64,000 bases of DNA from Nocardioides conyzicola. GTDB lineage: Bacteria; Actinomycetota; Actinomycetes; Propionibacteriales; Nocardioidaceae. The position numbers were made by a program, and so were the translations under genes. This document shows, one piece after another, positions 26,083 through 35,772 of this stretch; within the stretch, counting starts at the first letter, position 1; each line of letters starts with the position of its first letter. Below the pieces are notes generated by a model that saw only the letters and a program-made list of their open reading frames with translations, was not told the origin of the DNA and did no database searches. Location: assembly GCF_039543825.1 (NCBI RefSeq), contig NZ_BAABKM010000005.1:248001-312000 (forward strand). Reading direction: 5' to 3'.

Positions 26083-27315
26083 GTGGCCCCGGCAGTGGAC
26101 GACCTCGTCTCGCGCACCGCCGCGGCCCTGGCCGGTGAGATGGAGGGCCTGGCCGACCACCTCGTCGGCCGGATGCTCCACGAGATCCCCGAGCTCGACG
26201 GCGACCCGGCGCTGGTCGAGCTCCTGCGGGTGAGCGTCACCGCCAACATCCGGATGGCCATGCAGCGCTTCGCGCTCGGCGAGCGCCGTCCCGACCAGCC
26301 CCCGGACTCGGCCGTCGAGTACGCCCGCCGGCTCGCCCAGCACGGCGTACCGGTCAGTGCCCTGCTCCGTGCCTACCGGCTGGGCCAGGCGGAGTGCCAG
26401 CAGCTGATGATCGAGGCCTTCGCCCGCGGCACCGACGACCCGGCGGCGATCGTCGCGGCGACCGTGGAGTTCTCGGCGGCCACGTTCGACTACATCGACG
26501 TCATCTCGGAGCAGGTCGTCCAGGCGCACCAGGACGAGCGCCGACGCTGGTTGCAGAGCAGCGCGGCCGCCCGGTCCGCCCAGGTCGCGACGGTGCTGGC
26601 GGGCGACGCCCTCGACCCCGGCCAGGCGGAGCGGCTGCTCGGCTACGGCCTCGGCCAGGCCCACCTCGGGCTGGTGCTGTGGTGCGACCCGCCACGTGGC
26701 GACGCGCTCGACCTCCTGGGCCGCGACGTCGCCCGGCTGGCGGCGGCCGCCGGCTGCCTGCGCGAGCCCCTGGTCGCGCCGGCCGACGCCGCCACCCTCT
26801 GGGCCTGGCTGCCGCTCCCCCGCGCCGGTGTCGACGTCCGGACCCTGACGACGGCCACCGCCGGCGTACGCGTCGCCGTCGGCGAGCCCGGAAGCGACGT
26901 CGACGGCTTCCGGTCCACCCACCGGCAGGCGCTCGCCGCCCGCGCGGTGGCGCTGGGGGCCGACGACCAGGCGCGCTCCGCGGTCACGACGTACGCCGAG
27001 GCCGGGCTGGTCGCGCTGCTGAGCACCGACGTCGCCGACGTGTCCGCCTGGGTGCAGGGCGTGCTCGGCGACCTCGCGCTCGACGACGCGGCGCACGAGC
27101 GGCTCCGGGAGACCGCCCGGGTGCTGCTCGCCCACCAGGGCAGCCACACCGCCGCGGCCGCGGAGCTGTCGCTGCACAGGAACACCGTCCAGTACCGCCA
27201 GCGCAGGGCCGAGGAGGCCCGCGGCCGCCCGCTCCGCGACGGCCGGCTCGACGTCGAGGTCGCCCTGCTGGTGTGTCACCTGCTCGGCCGCCGCGTGCTG
27301 CGACGTTTGGGCTGA
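26083..27315 (+). CDS. PucR-type helix-turn-helix regulator
   Basis: 410 residues. N-terminal helical sensor domain (RsbRD/PAS-like; VELLRVSVTANIRMAMQRF, ECQQLMIEAFARG, DYIDVISEQVVQAHQDERRRW), a GGDEF-like middle, and a C-terminal HTH_30 (AHQGSHTAAAAELSLHRNTVQYRQRRAEEA). PucR/CdaR relatives activate catabolic operons. GTG start with TAGGGT 6 nt upstream (26071-26076), a clean leaderless promoter. The divergently unpaired neighbours (EamA upstream, DUF3556 downstream) are candidate targets. Confidence 0.85.
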   Translation: MAPAVDDLVSRTAAALAGEMEGLADHLVGRMLHEIPELDGDPALVELLRVSVTANIRMAMQRFALGERRPDQPPDSAVEYARRLAQHGVPVSALLRAYRLGQAECQQLMIEAFARGTDDPAAIVAATVEFSAATFDYIDVISEQVVQAHQDERRRWLQSSAAARSAQVATVLAGDALDPGQAERLLGYGLGQAHLGLVLWCDPPRGDALDLLGRDVARLAAAAGCLREPLVAPADAATLWAWLPLPRAGVDVRTLTTATAGVRVAVGEPGSDVDGFRSTHRQALAARAVALGADDQARSAVTTYAEAGLVALLSTDVADVSAWVQGVLGDLALDDAAHERLRETARVLLAHQGSHTAAAAELSLHRNTVQYRQRRAEEARGRPLRDGRLDVEVALLVCHLLGRRVLRRLG

Positions 27316-27390
27316 CAGCACAACGCGGCGCCCGAACTTCGGGTCCGCGGGCGGATCCGGGGTGACGGTCGCCACACCTACCGTCCGAGC

Positions 27391-29082
27391 ATGGGATTCC
27401 TCCAGCCGAACCTCCCCGAGGTCGACGACGCCTGGCGCGCCGGCACCCGCGCCGAGCGGATGCGCCCGATGGCCCGCCACGTGGCCGAGATCGGCTTCGG
27501 CACGCCCGACGTCGTCTTCCTCGTCTACCTCGTCAAGATCGGCCTGTACGTCGCGGGCGGGCTCGCGTTCGCCCTGCTGACACCGGGCATCGACCAGGTC
27601 ACCGCCGTCGGCGCCTTCCAGAAGGTGGTCCTCTGGACGCTGCTCTTCGAGGTCGTCGGGCTCGGCTGCGGCTTCGGCCCCCTCAACCTGCGGATGATGC
27701 CGCCGCTCGGGTCGTTCCTCTACTGGCTCCGGCCCGGCACCATCCGGCTGCCGCCGTGGCCGGGACGCGTCCCACTGACCCGCGGCACCCGGCGTACGCC
27801 CGTCGACGTCGCGTTGTACGCCGCCCTGCTGCTGACCACCCTGTGGGCGTTGGTGTCTCCCGGTCCGGTGGTCGAGCGGGAGCGGGTCGCCGCGATGCTC
27901 GTCGTGCTGGCCGTCGTCGGACTGCGGGACAAGACGATCTTCCTCGCCGCCCGCTCCGAGGTGTACGCCGCGCTCGCGGTCACCTTCCTCCTGACCGGCG
28001 CCGACGTGGTCGTGGCCGCCAAGCTGGTGATGCTGGCGATCTGGTGGGGCGCGGCGACCTCCAAGCTCAACCGGCACTTCCCGTTCGTCGTCCAGGCGAT
28101 GATGAGCAACAGCCCGGTCCTGCGCTCGAAGCGGCTCAAGCACCTCTTCCACCGCGACTTCCCCGACGACCTGCGTCCCTCGCGGGTGGCGGCGACGTTG
28201 GCCCACGTCGGGACCGCCGTGGAGTACTCCGCGCCGCTCGTGCTCTTCGTCTCACACGGCGGCTGGGTGACGGCGGTGGCCGCGACGGTGATGATCTGCT
28301 TCCACCTGCAGATCCTCACCAGCTTCCCGATGGGCGTCCCGTTGGAGTGGAACGTCTTCATGATCTACGGGATCCTCACGCTCTTCGTCCACGACGCGGG
28401 GGTCGGCGTCGGCGACGTCACGACCTGGTGGCCGATCGTCCTGCTGATGACGGTCGTCGTCGGCACCGTCGTCGTCGGCAACCTGGCACCGCGCCTCGTC
28501 TCCTTCCTGCCCGGGATGCGCTACTACGCGGGCAACTGGGACACGTCGTACTGGTGCTTCACCGAGGCCGGGCTGGCCAGGCTCGACGCCGGCACCGTCA
28601 AGGCCTCGCTGCTCCCCCACCAGCAGCTGGAGAAGATCTACGGTCCGGAGGAGGCGGAGATCCCGCAGTTCATCGGCTACGCGTTCCGGGCCATGCACAG
28701 CCACGGACGGGCGCTCTTCTCGCTCATCCCGCGGGCCATCGGGTCCCGGCCCGAGAGCGACTACCGGGTCATCGAGGGGGAGCTGGTCGCCGGTGCCGTG
28801 CTCGGCTGGAACTTCGGCGACGGCCACCTCCACGACGAGCAGCTGATCGCGGCGCTCCAGGAACGCTGCGGCTTCGAGGACGGCGACGTCCGCGTGGTCC
28901 TGCTCGAGGCGCAGCCGATCCACCGGCAGCGGCAGCAGTACCGGCTCGTCGACGCCGCCATGGGCGAGCTCGAGCGCGGCTACGTCCTGGTCGCCGACAT
29001 GTGCGAGCGCCAGCCCTGTGACACGGACCTGCCGGTGCACGTGACGTCCGGGTTGCGCCGTACGGCAGAGTCGGGGGCGTGA
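27391..29082 (+). CDS. DUF3556 membrane protein
   Basis: 563 residues. The first about 370 residues hold eight or so hydrophobic segments with a conserved start (MGFLQPNLPEVDDAWRAGTR) and MMPPLGSFLYWLRPGTIR, typical of DUF3556 proteins known mainly from actinomycetes. The C-terminal 190 residues are soluble (YYAGNWDTSYWCFTEAGLARL, QFIGYAFRAMHSHGRALF). Function unknown; the thiol-disulfide or lipid-modifying roles suggested for relatives are unproven. TACCGT lies 6 nt before the ATG. Coupled by a GTGA overlap to the next, phytoene-desaturase-like gene. Confidence 0.82.
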   Translation: MGFLQPNLPEVDDAWRAGTRAERMRPMARHVAEIGFGTPDVVFLVYLVKIGLYVAGGLAFALLTPGIDQVTAVGAFQKVVLWTLLFEVVGLGCGFGPLNLRMMPPLGSFLYWLRPGTIRLPPWPGRVPLTRGTRRTPVDVALYAALLLTTLWALVSPGPVVERERVAAMLVVLAVVGLRDKTIFLAARSEVYAALAVTFLLTGADVVVAAKLVMLAIWWGAATSKLNRHFPFVVQAMMSNSPVLRSKRLKHLFHRDFPDDLRPSRVAATLAHVGTAVEYSAPLVLFVSHGGWVTAVAATVMICFHLQILTSFPMGVPLEWNVFMIYGILTLFVHDAGVGVGDVTTWWPIVLLMTVVVGTVVVGNLAPRLVSFLPGMRYYAGNWDTSYWCFTEAGLARLDAGTVKASLLPHQQLEKIYGPEEAEIPQFIGYAFRAMHSHGRALFSLIPRAIGSRPESDYRVIEGELVAGAVLGWNFGDGHLHDEQLIAALQERCGFEDGDVRVVLLEAQPIHRQRQQYRLVDAAMGELERGYVLVADMCERQPCDTDLPVHVTSGLRRTAESGA

Positions 29083-30464
29083 GCACCCCGGACGCGGTCG
29101 TCGTCGGCTCCGGCCCCAACGGGCTGGCCGCCGCGATCACGCTCGCCCAGGCAGGCCTGTCGGTCACCGTGCTCGAGGCCCGCGACACGATCGGCGGCGG
29201 CACCCGGACCGAGGAGCTGACCGTGCCGGGCGTGCTCCACGACGTCTGCTCGGCGATCCATCCCTTCGCCCTCGGCTCGCCGTACTTCTCCTCGTTGCCG
29301 CTCGCCGAGCACGGCCTGGTCTGGAAGCACCCGGAGGTCGCGCTCGCCCATCCGCTGGACGACGGCACCGCGGGCGTCATGCACCGGTCGATCGAGGAGA
29401 CCGCGGCCGGGCTCGGTGCGGACGGCTCCCGCTGGCGCGGGGTGTTCGGGCCGCTGGTCGACCGCTTCGAGCCCCTCGCCGACGAGGCGCTGGGGCCGAT
29501 CGTGCATCTCCCGTCGCACCCGTTCGTGCTCGGCCGGTTCGGGCTGCGTGCCGCGCTGCCGGCGACGATGCTCGGCCGGAGGTTCCGCACCGATGCCGCC
29601 CGCGCGCTCTTCGCCGGCTGCGCCGCGCACATCAGCCGGCCCCTGGACCGCCCGCTGACCTCGTCGGTCGGCACGATGCTCATCGTCGCCGGGCACCGCC
29701 ACGGCTGGCCGGTGGCCGAGGGCGGCTCGCGGGCCATCACGGACGCGCTGGCGAGCCTGCTGCGCTCGCTCGGCGGCACGATCGAGACGGGGGTCCGGGT
29801 GACGTCGCTCGCCGACCTCCCGCCGTCGCGGGTCCGGCTCTTCGACACCAGCCCGACCGGCTTCGCCGACATCGCCGGGCTGAAGCAGCCCCGGTGGCGC
29901 TACGGCTACTCGGCGTACAAGCTCGACCTCGCCGTCGAGGGCGGCGTGCCCTGGACCGCGGAGGCCTGCCGCCGGGCCGGCACCGTCCACCTGGGCGGCA
30001 CCCTGGAGCAGATCGCGGCGGCCGAGGCCGACGTGGCCCGCGGCCGGATGCCCGAGCGGCCCTACGTCCTGGTCGGGCAGCAGTACCTCGCCGACCCCAC
30101 CCGCTCCGCCGGCGACGTGCACCCGGTGTGGGCCTACGCCCACGTGCCGCACGGGTACGACGGCGACGCGACCGAGCTCGTCCTCGCCCAGCTCGAGCGG
30201 TTCGCGCCCGGCACCCGCGAGCGGGTCGTCGGGATGCACGTGACCGACCCGGCCGGCTTCGCGGCGTACAACGCCAACTACGTGGGCGGCGACATCGCGT
30301 CCGGCGCCACGACGGTGCGGCAGCTGGTCGCCCGCCCACGGATCCGCGACCCTTACGCCACCGCGGTCCCGGGCGCCTACCTGTGCTCGGCCTCGACTCC
30401 CCCGGGCCCTGGTGTGCACGGCATGTGCGGGCACCTGGCCGCCCAGCGAGCGCTCAGGAGCTGA
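29079..30464 (+). CDS. Phytoene desaturase-like FAD-dependent oxidoreductase
   Basis: 461 residues. FAD-binding GSGPNG (about 9-14) and EARDTIGGGTRT, then a substrate domain; C-terminal CSASTPPGPGVHGMCGH motif contacts the flavin in the carotenoid-desaturase/isomerase family. No membrane segment. The actual substrate may be a carotenoid or another prenyl or lipid compound. Its start overlaps the DUF3556 stop by 4 bp, so the two act in one operon; a CAGAGT 7 nt upstream could add an internal promoter. The last 11 bp overlap the convergent minus-strand gene. Confidence 0.83.
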   Translation: MSTPDAVVVGSGPNGLAAAITLAQAGLSVTVLEARDTIGGGTRTEELTVPGVLHDVCSAIHPFALGSPYFSSLPLAEHGLVWKHPEVALAHPLDDGTAGVMHRSIEETAAGLGADGSRWRGVFGPLVDRFEPLADEALGPIVHLPSHPFVLGRFGLRAALPATMLGRRFRTDAARALFAGCAAHISRPLDRPLTSSVGTMLIVAGHRHGWPVAEGGSRAITDALASLLRSLGGTIETGVRVTSLADLPPSRVRLFDTSPTGFADIAGLKQPRWRYGYSAYKLDLAVEGGVPWTAEACRRAGTVHLGGTLEQIAAAEADVARGRMPERPYVLVGQQYLADPTRSAGDVHPVWAYAHVPHGYDGDATELVLAQLERFAPGTRERVVGMHVTDPAGFAAYNANYVGGDIASGATTVRQLVARPRIRDPYATAVPGAYLCSASTPPGPGVHGMCGHLAAQRALRS

Positions 30465-30999
30465 CGAGCCAGGCCGTGTACGACCGCGGAGCGCCGAGCC
30501 AGTCGACCATCGGGTGCGAGGCATCCCAGTCGTCACGCATCTTGACCCCGATCCGGATGCTCTCGGGCGAGCCGATGCAGGTCCGGGCGGTCGCGAGGGT
30601 GAGCCGGTCCGCGGCGTAGTCGAGCCGCACCTGGTGCGGGCAGGTCAGCGGCTCTCCGACGACCTTGCCGTGGCGCACGCGCATCAGCTGGTAGTCCATG
30701 CCGGCCTGGAGGCCGGTGCTCAGCCGGTACTCGGCGCCGGCCCGGTCCGCGCGCGTGTCGATCGCGATCGTCAGACCTGCCGGCCCGCCGGTCGAGCGCC
30801 GGCGCAGGTCGGTGAACCCCACCTTCACCACCAGCCGGGTGGTCCGGTGGTCAGGGGTCACGGCACGGATGTCGGTCAGCGAGCCGGTGGTGTCGGCGGG
30901 GTCGCCGTACCGCACCTTCTCGGCGCTCGCCGGCCCGGCGAGCAGGCCGACGGCGAGCGCGGCGGCGAGGACAGTGGCGACAGAATTCCCGAGCTTCAT
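30454..30999 (-). CDS. Secreted protein of unknown function
   Basis: 181 residues. Signal peptide (KLGNSVATVLAAALAVGLLAG, cleavage after PASA), then a beta-rich domain (DTTGSLTDIRAVTPDHRTTRLVVKVGFTDL, AGLTIAIDTRADRAGAEYRL) with one pair of Cys (TCPHQ...RTCIG). ATG 30999 follows GAGGAG (10 nt) and AAGGA. I do not recognise the family; the fold looks like an immunoglobulin-like sandwich. It is transcribed from just before the cytochrome P450 stop, perhaps as the last gene of the P450 operon. Confidence 0.7.
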   Translation of the reverse strand: MKLGNSVATVLAAALAVGLLAGPASAEKVRYGDPADTTGSLTDIRAVTPDHRTTRLVVKVGFTDLRRRSTGGPAGLTIAIDTRADRAGAEYRLSTGLQAGMDYQLMRVRHGKVVGEPLTCPHQVRLDYAADRLTLATARTCIGSPESIRIGVKMRDDWDASHPMVDWLGAPRSYTAWLVSS

Positions 31000-31035
31000 G
31001 TCCTTCAGACTCCTCGACTGCCCCGATGGTTGCAA

Positions 31036-32298
31036 TCAGGCGCGGACCGGCAGGCTCGACGGGCCGCGCACCAGGGGCACGGCGCGCATCCGGGCAGGCC
31101 CCGCGCGGCGCAGCCGCGGCATCCGCTGCGCCAGGGCCTGGAGTGCGACCGTGCCCTCGAGCTCGGCGATCGGACGGCCCACGCAGCGGTGGATGCCGCT
31201 CGAGAACGCCAGGTGGTCGAAGACGTCGGGGCGCGCGATGTCGAAGTCGTCCGGGCGCCGGAAGACCTCCGGGTCCCGGTTGGCGCCGCCGATCAGCACG
31301 TTGACCCACTGCCCGCGCCGGATCGGCTGCCCGGCGATCTCGGTGTCGTCAAAGGAGACGCGCCCGGTGCGCTGGACCGGTGCGTCGAAGCGGAGCGACT
31401 CCTGCACCGCCGCGCCTGCGAGCGCCGGGTCGGCGACGACCGCGGCCCACTGGTCGGGGTGGTCCAGCAGGGCGTTGACCGTGTTGCCGAGCAGGTTGAC
31501 GGTCGTCTCGAACCCGGCGATCAGCAGCATCCGGCACAGCGGGACCAGCTCGACGGCGCGGAGCTCCGAGTCGCCCTCCCCCTCGACGGCGAGGAGAGCG
31601 CTGATCAGGTCGTCGCCGGGGTCGGCCCGGCGCTGCTCGATGACCTCCTCGAAGACGTGGACCATCCTGGAGGCCGCCACCATCACGTCGCGGGCCTGCC
31701 GCAGCGATCGGAAGCCCGCCGCCGCGCCGCCGAGCGTCTCGCCGTACGACGCCAGGGCGGCGCCCGCTGCGGGCGAGACGCCCAGCAGCTCGCTGATCAC
31801 CGCCACCGGAAGCGGCCCGGCCAGGGCCGGCATCACGTCGAACGGCCCGTCCGCGGGGACGTCGTCGAGCAGGCGGTCGACGGTCCGCTCGATCATCCCG
31901 GTGAATTCGGCCAGGCGACGGGCGCTGAGCGCGGGCGCGATCAGCCGGCGCAGGCGGGTGTGGTCGGGCGGGTTGCGGGTGAGCACCGACCGGTCGAGCG
32001 CCGGCGCGGGCCGCGGGGCGCCCTCCGGCTCCACGCCGAAGCGCCGATCGCGCAGCACCTGCTTGCAGACGGCGTGGTTGGCCGTCGCCAGGTGACCCGT
32101 GGGCGTCGAGACGAACGGCCCGGTGGCGCGGATCCGGTCGTAGATCGGGTAGGGATCACCGGCACCGACGGCGCTCAGCCGGGCGAACTCGTTGCGGCGC
32201 ACGTGCACGTCGACCAGCCCGCGCACGCGGCCGCCGTACAGCGTGGCGGCGAAGCCTGCTGCCTGACGCAGCTGCGCCGCGCGCCCGCCCCGCGTCAT
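31036..32298 (-). CDS. Cytochrome P450, tandem copy A
   Basis: 420 residues. I-helix LLIAGFETT (AGxET), K-helix ESLR, and heme loop FSSGIHRCVG with the Cys ligand. No membrane anchor, so a soluble class I enzyme needing ferredoxin partners, none of which is encoded nearby. Very similar along its length to the adjacent copy B, from which it is separated by 42 bp: IAGFETTVNL and NALLDHPDQW are identical stretches. Start ATG has TACGAT 6 nt upstream, so it has its own leaderless promoter. Substrate unknown. Confidence 0.9.
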   Translation of the reverse strand: MTRGGRAAQLRQAAGFAATLYGGRVRGLVDVHVRRNEFARLSAVGAGDPYPIYDRIRATGPFVSTPTGHLATANHAVCKQVLRDRRFGVEPEGAPRPAPALDRSVLTRNPPDHTRLRRLIAPALSARRLAEFTGMIERTVDRLLDDVPADGPFDVMPALAGPLPVAVISELLGVSPAAGAALASYGETLGGAAAGFRSLRQARDVMVAASRMVHVFEEVIEQRRADPGDDLISALLAVEGEGDSELRAVELVPLCRMLLIAGFETTVNLLGNTVNALLDHPDQWAAVVADPALAGAAVQESLRFDAPVQRTGRVSFDDTEIAGQPIRRGQWVNVLIGGANRDPEVFRRPDDFDIARPDVFDHLAFSSGIHRCVGRPIAELEGTVALQALAQRMPRLRRAGPARMRAVPLVRGPSSLPVRA

Positions 32299-32340
32299 GG
32301 CTGGATCGTAGCGATTGAAACGTGAAGCGAGTGGGCCGGG

Positions 32341-33591
32341 TCAGCCCACCCGGACCGGCAGGCTCAGCGGGCCGCGGATCAGTGTCGCGTTGCGTCGTCG
32401 TACGGCGCCCGCGCGGCGCAGCCCCGGCATCCGCTCGGCCAGCGCGCGCAACGCGACGGTCGCCTCGAGCTCGGCCAGCGGGCGGCCGACGCAGTGGTGG
32501 ATGCCGCTGGAGAACGCCAGGTGGTCGGCGCCGTCGGTGCGCGTGAGGTCGAAGGTGTGCGGGTCGCGGAAGACCGCCGGATCGCGGTTGGCGCCGCCGA
32601 TCAGGACGTTGATCCACTGCCCGCGGCGTACGGCGTGCCCCGCGATCTCGACGTCGTCCCACGACGCGCGAGCGGTGCGGTGCACCGGGGGGTCGTAGCG
32701 CAGGGTCTCCTGCACCGCCGCTCCCGCCAGGTTCGGGTCGGCCACCAGCAGCGACCACTGGTCCGGGTGGTCGAGCAGTGCGTTGACGGCGTTGCCGATC
32801 AGGTTGACCGTGGTCTCGAAGCCGGCGATCAGCAGCAGCGCGCACAACGGGGCCATCTCGTCCGGCCGCACCTGCTCGCCCTCGGCCGCGACCAGCGCCG
32901 TGATCAGGTCGTCGCGGGGCTCGCGCCGGCGCAGCTCGAAGAGCTGGTCGAACATCAGGTCCAGGTCGCGACCGGCCGTCATCACCTCCTGCGCGTGGCG
33001 GAGCGACCGCAGCCCCGACAGCGCGCTGCCGAGCGCCATGCCGTAGCGGGTGAAGGTGGCGTGGTCGGCGTCGGGGATGCCGAGCAGGTCGGTGATCATC
33101 GCGATCGGGAGCGGGGACGCGAGCGCCGGGACCAGGTCGAAGGTGCCTTGCCCGTCGACGTCGTCGAGCAGCCCGCCCACCGTCTTCTCGACCGCGGCCC
33201 GGAAGTCCGTCATCCGGCGGGGGCTGAAGGCCGGCGCGACCAGGCGTCGCAGGCGGGTGTGGTCGGGCGGGTTGCGATCGAGGAAGGACAGGTCGAAGTC
33301 CGCCGGCGGCTCCTGGCCCTCGGGCTGGACGCCGAAGCGCCGGCTCCGCAGGACCTCCTTGCAGATCGCGTGGTCGGCGGTCGTGAGGTTGCCCTGCGGG
33401 GTGGCGAGGAAGGGCCCGTGGGCACGGATCTGCTCGTAGATCGGGTACGGGTCGTCCCGGCCCGGGGCGAGCTGGAGCCGGGCGAACGCGTTGCGGCGTA
33501 CGTACCCGTCGACGACGAGGCCCGCCCGCTCGCCGTACAGGCGGGACGCGAAACGGGCCGCACTGCGCAGCTGCGCGGTACGGCCCGTCAT
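32341..33591 (-). CDS. Cytochrome P450, tandem copy B
   Basis: 416 residues. I-helix LLIAGFETT, ETLR, heme loop FSSGIHHCVG. A duplication product of copy A. It lies only 12 bp after the primary sigma factor stop and no clear promoter is seen, so read-through from rpoD is possible. Monooxygenase of unknown substrate; the pair may differ in specificity. Confidence 0.9.
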   Translation of the reverse strand: MTGRTAQLRSAARFASRLYGERAGLVVDGYVRRNAFARLQLAPGRDDPYPIYEQIRAHGPFLATPQGNLTTADHAICKEVLRSRRFGVQPEGQEPPADFDLSFLDRNPPDHTRLRRLVAPAFSPRRMTDFRAAVEKTVGGLLDDVDGQGTFDLVPALASPLPIAMITDLLGIPDADHATFTRYGMALGSALSGLRSLRHAQEVMTAGRDLDLMFDQLFELRRREPRDDLITALVAAEGEQVRPDEMAPLCALLLIAGFETTVNLIGNAVNALLDHPDQWSLLVADPNLAGAAVQETLRYDPPVHRTARASWDDVEIAGHAVRRGQWINVLIGGANRDPAVFRDPHTFDLTRTDGADHLAFSSGIHHCVGRPLAELEATVALRALAERMPGLRRAGAVRRRNATLIRGPLSLPVRVG

Positions 33592-33603
33592 CGGTGTCGC
33601 GGG

Positions 33604-35055
33604 TCAGTCGAGGTAGTCGCGCAGGACCTGCGAGCGCGACGGGTGCCGCAGCTTCGACATGGTCTTCGACTCGATCTGGCGGATCCGCTCGCGGGTCACG
33701 CCGTACACCTTGCCGATCTCGTCGAGGGTCTTCGGCTGGCCGTCGGTCAGGCCGAAGCGCATGCTCACGACCCCGGCCTCGCGCTCGGAGAGCGTGTCGA
33801 GGACGGCGTGCAGCTGCTCCTGGAGGAGCGTGAACGACACCGCGTCGGCCGGGACGATCGCCTCGGAGTCCTCGATCAGGTCGCCGAACTCCGAGTCGCC
33901 GTCCTCACCGAGCGGGGTGTGCAGCGAGATGGGCTCGCGGCCGTACTTCTGGACCTCGATGACCTTCTCGGGGGTCATGTCGAGCTCCTTGGCGAGCTCC
34001 TCCGGGGTGGGCTCGCGGCCCAGGTCCTGGAGCATCTGGCGCTGCACGCGGGCCAGCTTGTTGATGACCTCGACCATGTGCACGGGAATCCGGATGGTGC
34101 GGGCCTGGTCGGCCATCGCGCGGGTGATGGCCTGACGGATCCACCAGGTGGCGTACGTCGAGAACTTGTAGCCCTTGGTGTAGTCGAACTTCTCGACCGC
34201 GCGGATCAGACCGAGGTTGCCCTCCTGGATCAGGTCCAGGAAGAGCATGCCGCGGCCGGTATAGCGCTTGGCGAGCGAGACGACGAGCCGCAGGTTGGCC
34301 TCGAGGAGGTGGTTCTTCGCGCGCTTGCCGTCCTCGGCGATCCACTCGTACTCCTCGTGGACCTTCGGGGTCATCTTGACGCCCTTGGCGAGCCGCTCCT
34401 CCGCGAAGAGGCCGGCCTCGATCCGCTTGGCGAGCTCGACCTCCATCTCGGCGTTGAGGAGGGGGACCTTGCCGATCTGCTTCAGGTAGTCCTTGACCGG
34501 GTCGGCGGTCGCGCCGGCGACCATGACCTGCTGCTCGGGCTCGTCGGTGTCGTCAGCCGCCGAGACGACGAACGTGGCGGACTTCTCGTCCTCCTCGATC
34601 GTGGGGTCGGCCTTGACGTCCTTCTCGAACTGCTCGTCCGGGACGTCGGGGAGGATCTTCTTGCCGTCGGCGCCGATCACGGCCTCCGCGACGACGACCT
34701 CGACCACGGCCTCGCCGTCGGCGGGGGCGGCGGTCTTCTTCGCGGCCGCCTTCTTGGCGGGCGCGGCCTTCTTGGCGGGGGCGGCCTTGGTCGCCTTCGC
34801 CGTCGTCGTCTTGCGGGTCGATGTCGCCGCCACCGCACGGGTTGTCGTCACCGGCAGGTGCACGGAGATCCCGAGCGAGCTCAGGTGGCCGAGCAGCGCC
34901 TTGAGATGACGGGGGTCGATCGCCGCGTCCTCACTGGCCTGTCGAACCTCTTCAGGGGTGAGGGAACCGGTCGGCGTCCCCCGCTCGATGAGAGCAACGA
35001 CGGCCGGGTGGGTCAGCACTTCGGCGGGGAGCAGCTTGCGCGCGTTCGAGGACAC
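33604..35055 (-). CDS. rpoD: Primary RNA polymerase sigma factor (SigA/HrdB type)
   Basis: About 483 residues. N-terminal region 1.1-like helices ([19 protein letters not shown]), a Lys/Ala-rich linker ([17 protein letters not shown]), an acidic stretch, then regions 1.2, 2 ([46 protein letters not shown]), 3 and 4 ([26 protein letters not shown]). This is the housekeeping sigma factor. GTG 35055 is preferred because GAGAGG lies 5 nt upstream; GTG 35061 overlaps that site. The A/T-richer upstream region gives no certain promoter. Confidence 0.92.
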   Translation of the reverse strand: MSSNARKLLPAEVLTHPAVVALIERGTPTGSLTPEEVRQASEDAAIDPRHLKALLGHLSSLGISVHLPVTTTRAVAATSTRKTTTAKATKAAPAKKAAPAKKAAAKKTAAPADGEAVVEVVVAEAVIGADGKKILPDVPDEQFEKDVKADPTIEEDEKSATFVVSAADDTDEPEQQVMVAGATADPVKDYLKQIGKVPLLNAEMEVELAKRIEAGLFAEERLAKGVKMTPKVHEEYEWIAEDGKRAKNHLLEANLRLVVSLAKRYTGRGMLFLDLIQEGNLGLIRAVEKFDYTKGYKFSTYATWWIRQAITRAMADQARTIRIPVHMVEVINKLARVQRQMLQDLGREPTPEELAKELDMTPEKVIEVQKYGREPISLHTPLGEDGDSEFGDLIEDSEAIVPADAVSFTLLQEQLHAVLDTLSEREAGVVSMRFGLTDGQPKTLDEIGKVYGVTRERIRQIESKTMSKLRHPSRSQVLRDYLD

Positions 35056-35195
35056 GAACACCTCTCGTCAACGACGGTCAAAACAGGTCTTGGGCGCGGC
35101 CCGTCCCGGAGACGTCAAGAGCCGCGTTGAACATTCTGCCACGCAGGCCCAACGATTCCGGCAACCGGGCCGGACTGGTCCGGTCCTGGGGCGGA

Positions 35196-35768
35196 TCAGC
35201 CCGCCTGCGCCTTGGCCTCGGCCTTCTTCTGCTTCTTGAAGTCGCGGACCTTCTGCAGGCTCGCGCCGTCGACCACGTCGGCCACCGAGCGGTAGCCGTC
35301 CTCGGCGTATGCACCGACCGCGGCCTCCCAGCCCTCGGGCCGTACGTCGAGCTGCTTGGCCACCAGGGCCACGAAGATCTGCGCCTTCTGCTTGCCGAAC
35401 CCCGGCAGGGCCTGCATCCGGTTGAGGAAGTCCTTGCCGTCGGTCGCCTCGGTCCAGATCCGCTCCGCGTGGCCGGCGTACTCGTCCTCGACGATCTTGG
35501 CGAGCTCCTGCAGCCGCGCGGCCATGGAGCCCGGGAAGCGGTGGATCGCCGGCGGCGTCGAGCAGAGGGCCGTGAACTCCTCGGGGTCGGCCGCCGCGAT
35601 CCGCGCCGGGTCGAGCGTCCCGAACCGGTCGAGCACCTTCGCCGGACCGCGGAACGCGTGCTCCATCGGGTACTGCTGGTCGAGCATCATCCCGACCAGC
35701 AGCGCGAACGGGTCGTCGGTCAGGACCTGGTCGGCTGCGGGGTCGCCGGTGATGTGGATCGTGGCCAT
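35196..35768 (-). CDS. HhH-GPD-type base-excision repair glycosylase
   Basis: 190 residues. Helical HhH-GPD protein with LLVGMMLDQQYPMEHAFRGP and the hairpin LPGFGKQKAQIFVALVAKQL, C-terminal Lys-rich tail. A DNA glycosylase or lyase in base-excision repair is likely; the damage recognised is unknown. CAAGAT with a 6-nt spacer precedes the ATG (leaderless). Follows a hypothetical gene by 4 bp. Confidence 0.83.
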   Translation of the reverse strand: MATIHITGDPAADQVLTDDPFALLVGMMLDQQYPMEHAFRGPAKVLDRFGTLDPARIAAADPEEFTALCSTPPAIHRFPGSMAARLQELAKIVEDEYAGHAERIWTEATDGKDFLNRMQALPGFGKQKAQIFVALVAKQLDVRPEGWEAAVGAYAEDGYRSVADVVDGASLQKVRDFKKQKKAEAKAQAG

Positions 35769-35772
35769 GGGC

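Noticed and set aside
35069..35190. SigR-type promoter of the primary sigma gene
   Set aside because: A GGAAT occurs on the minus strand but GTT follows after 22 bp rather than 18-19, so the spacing does not fit.
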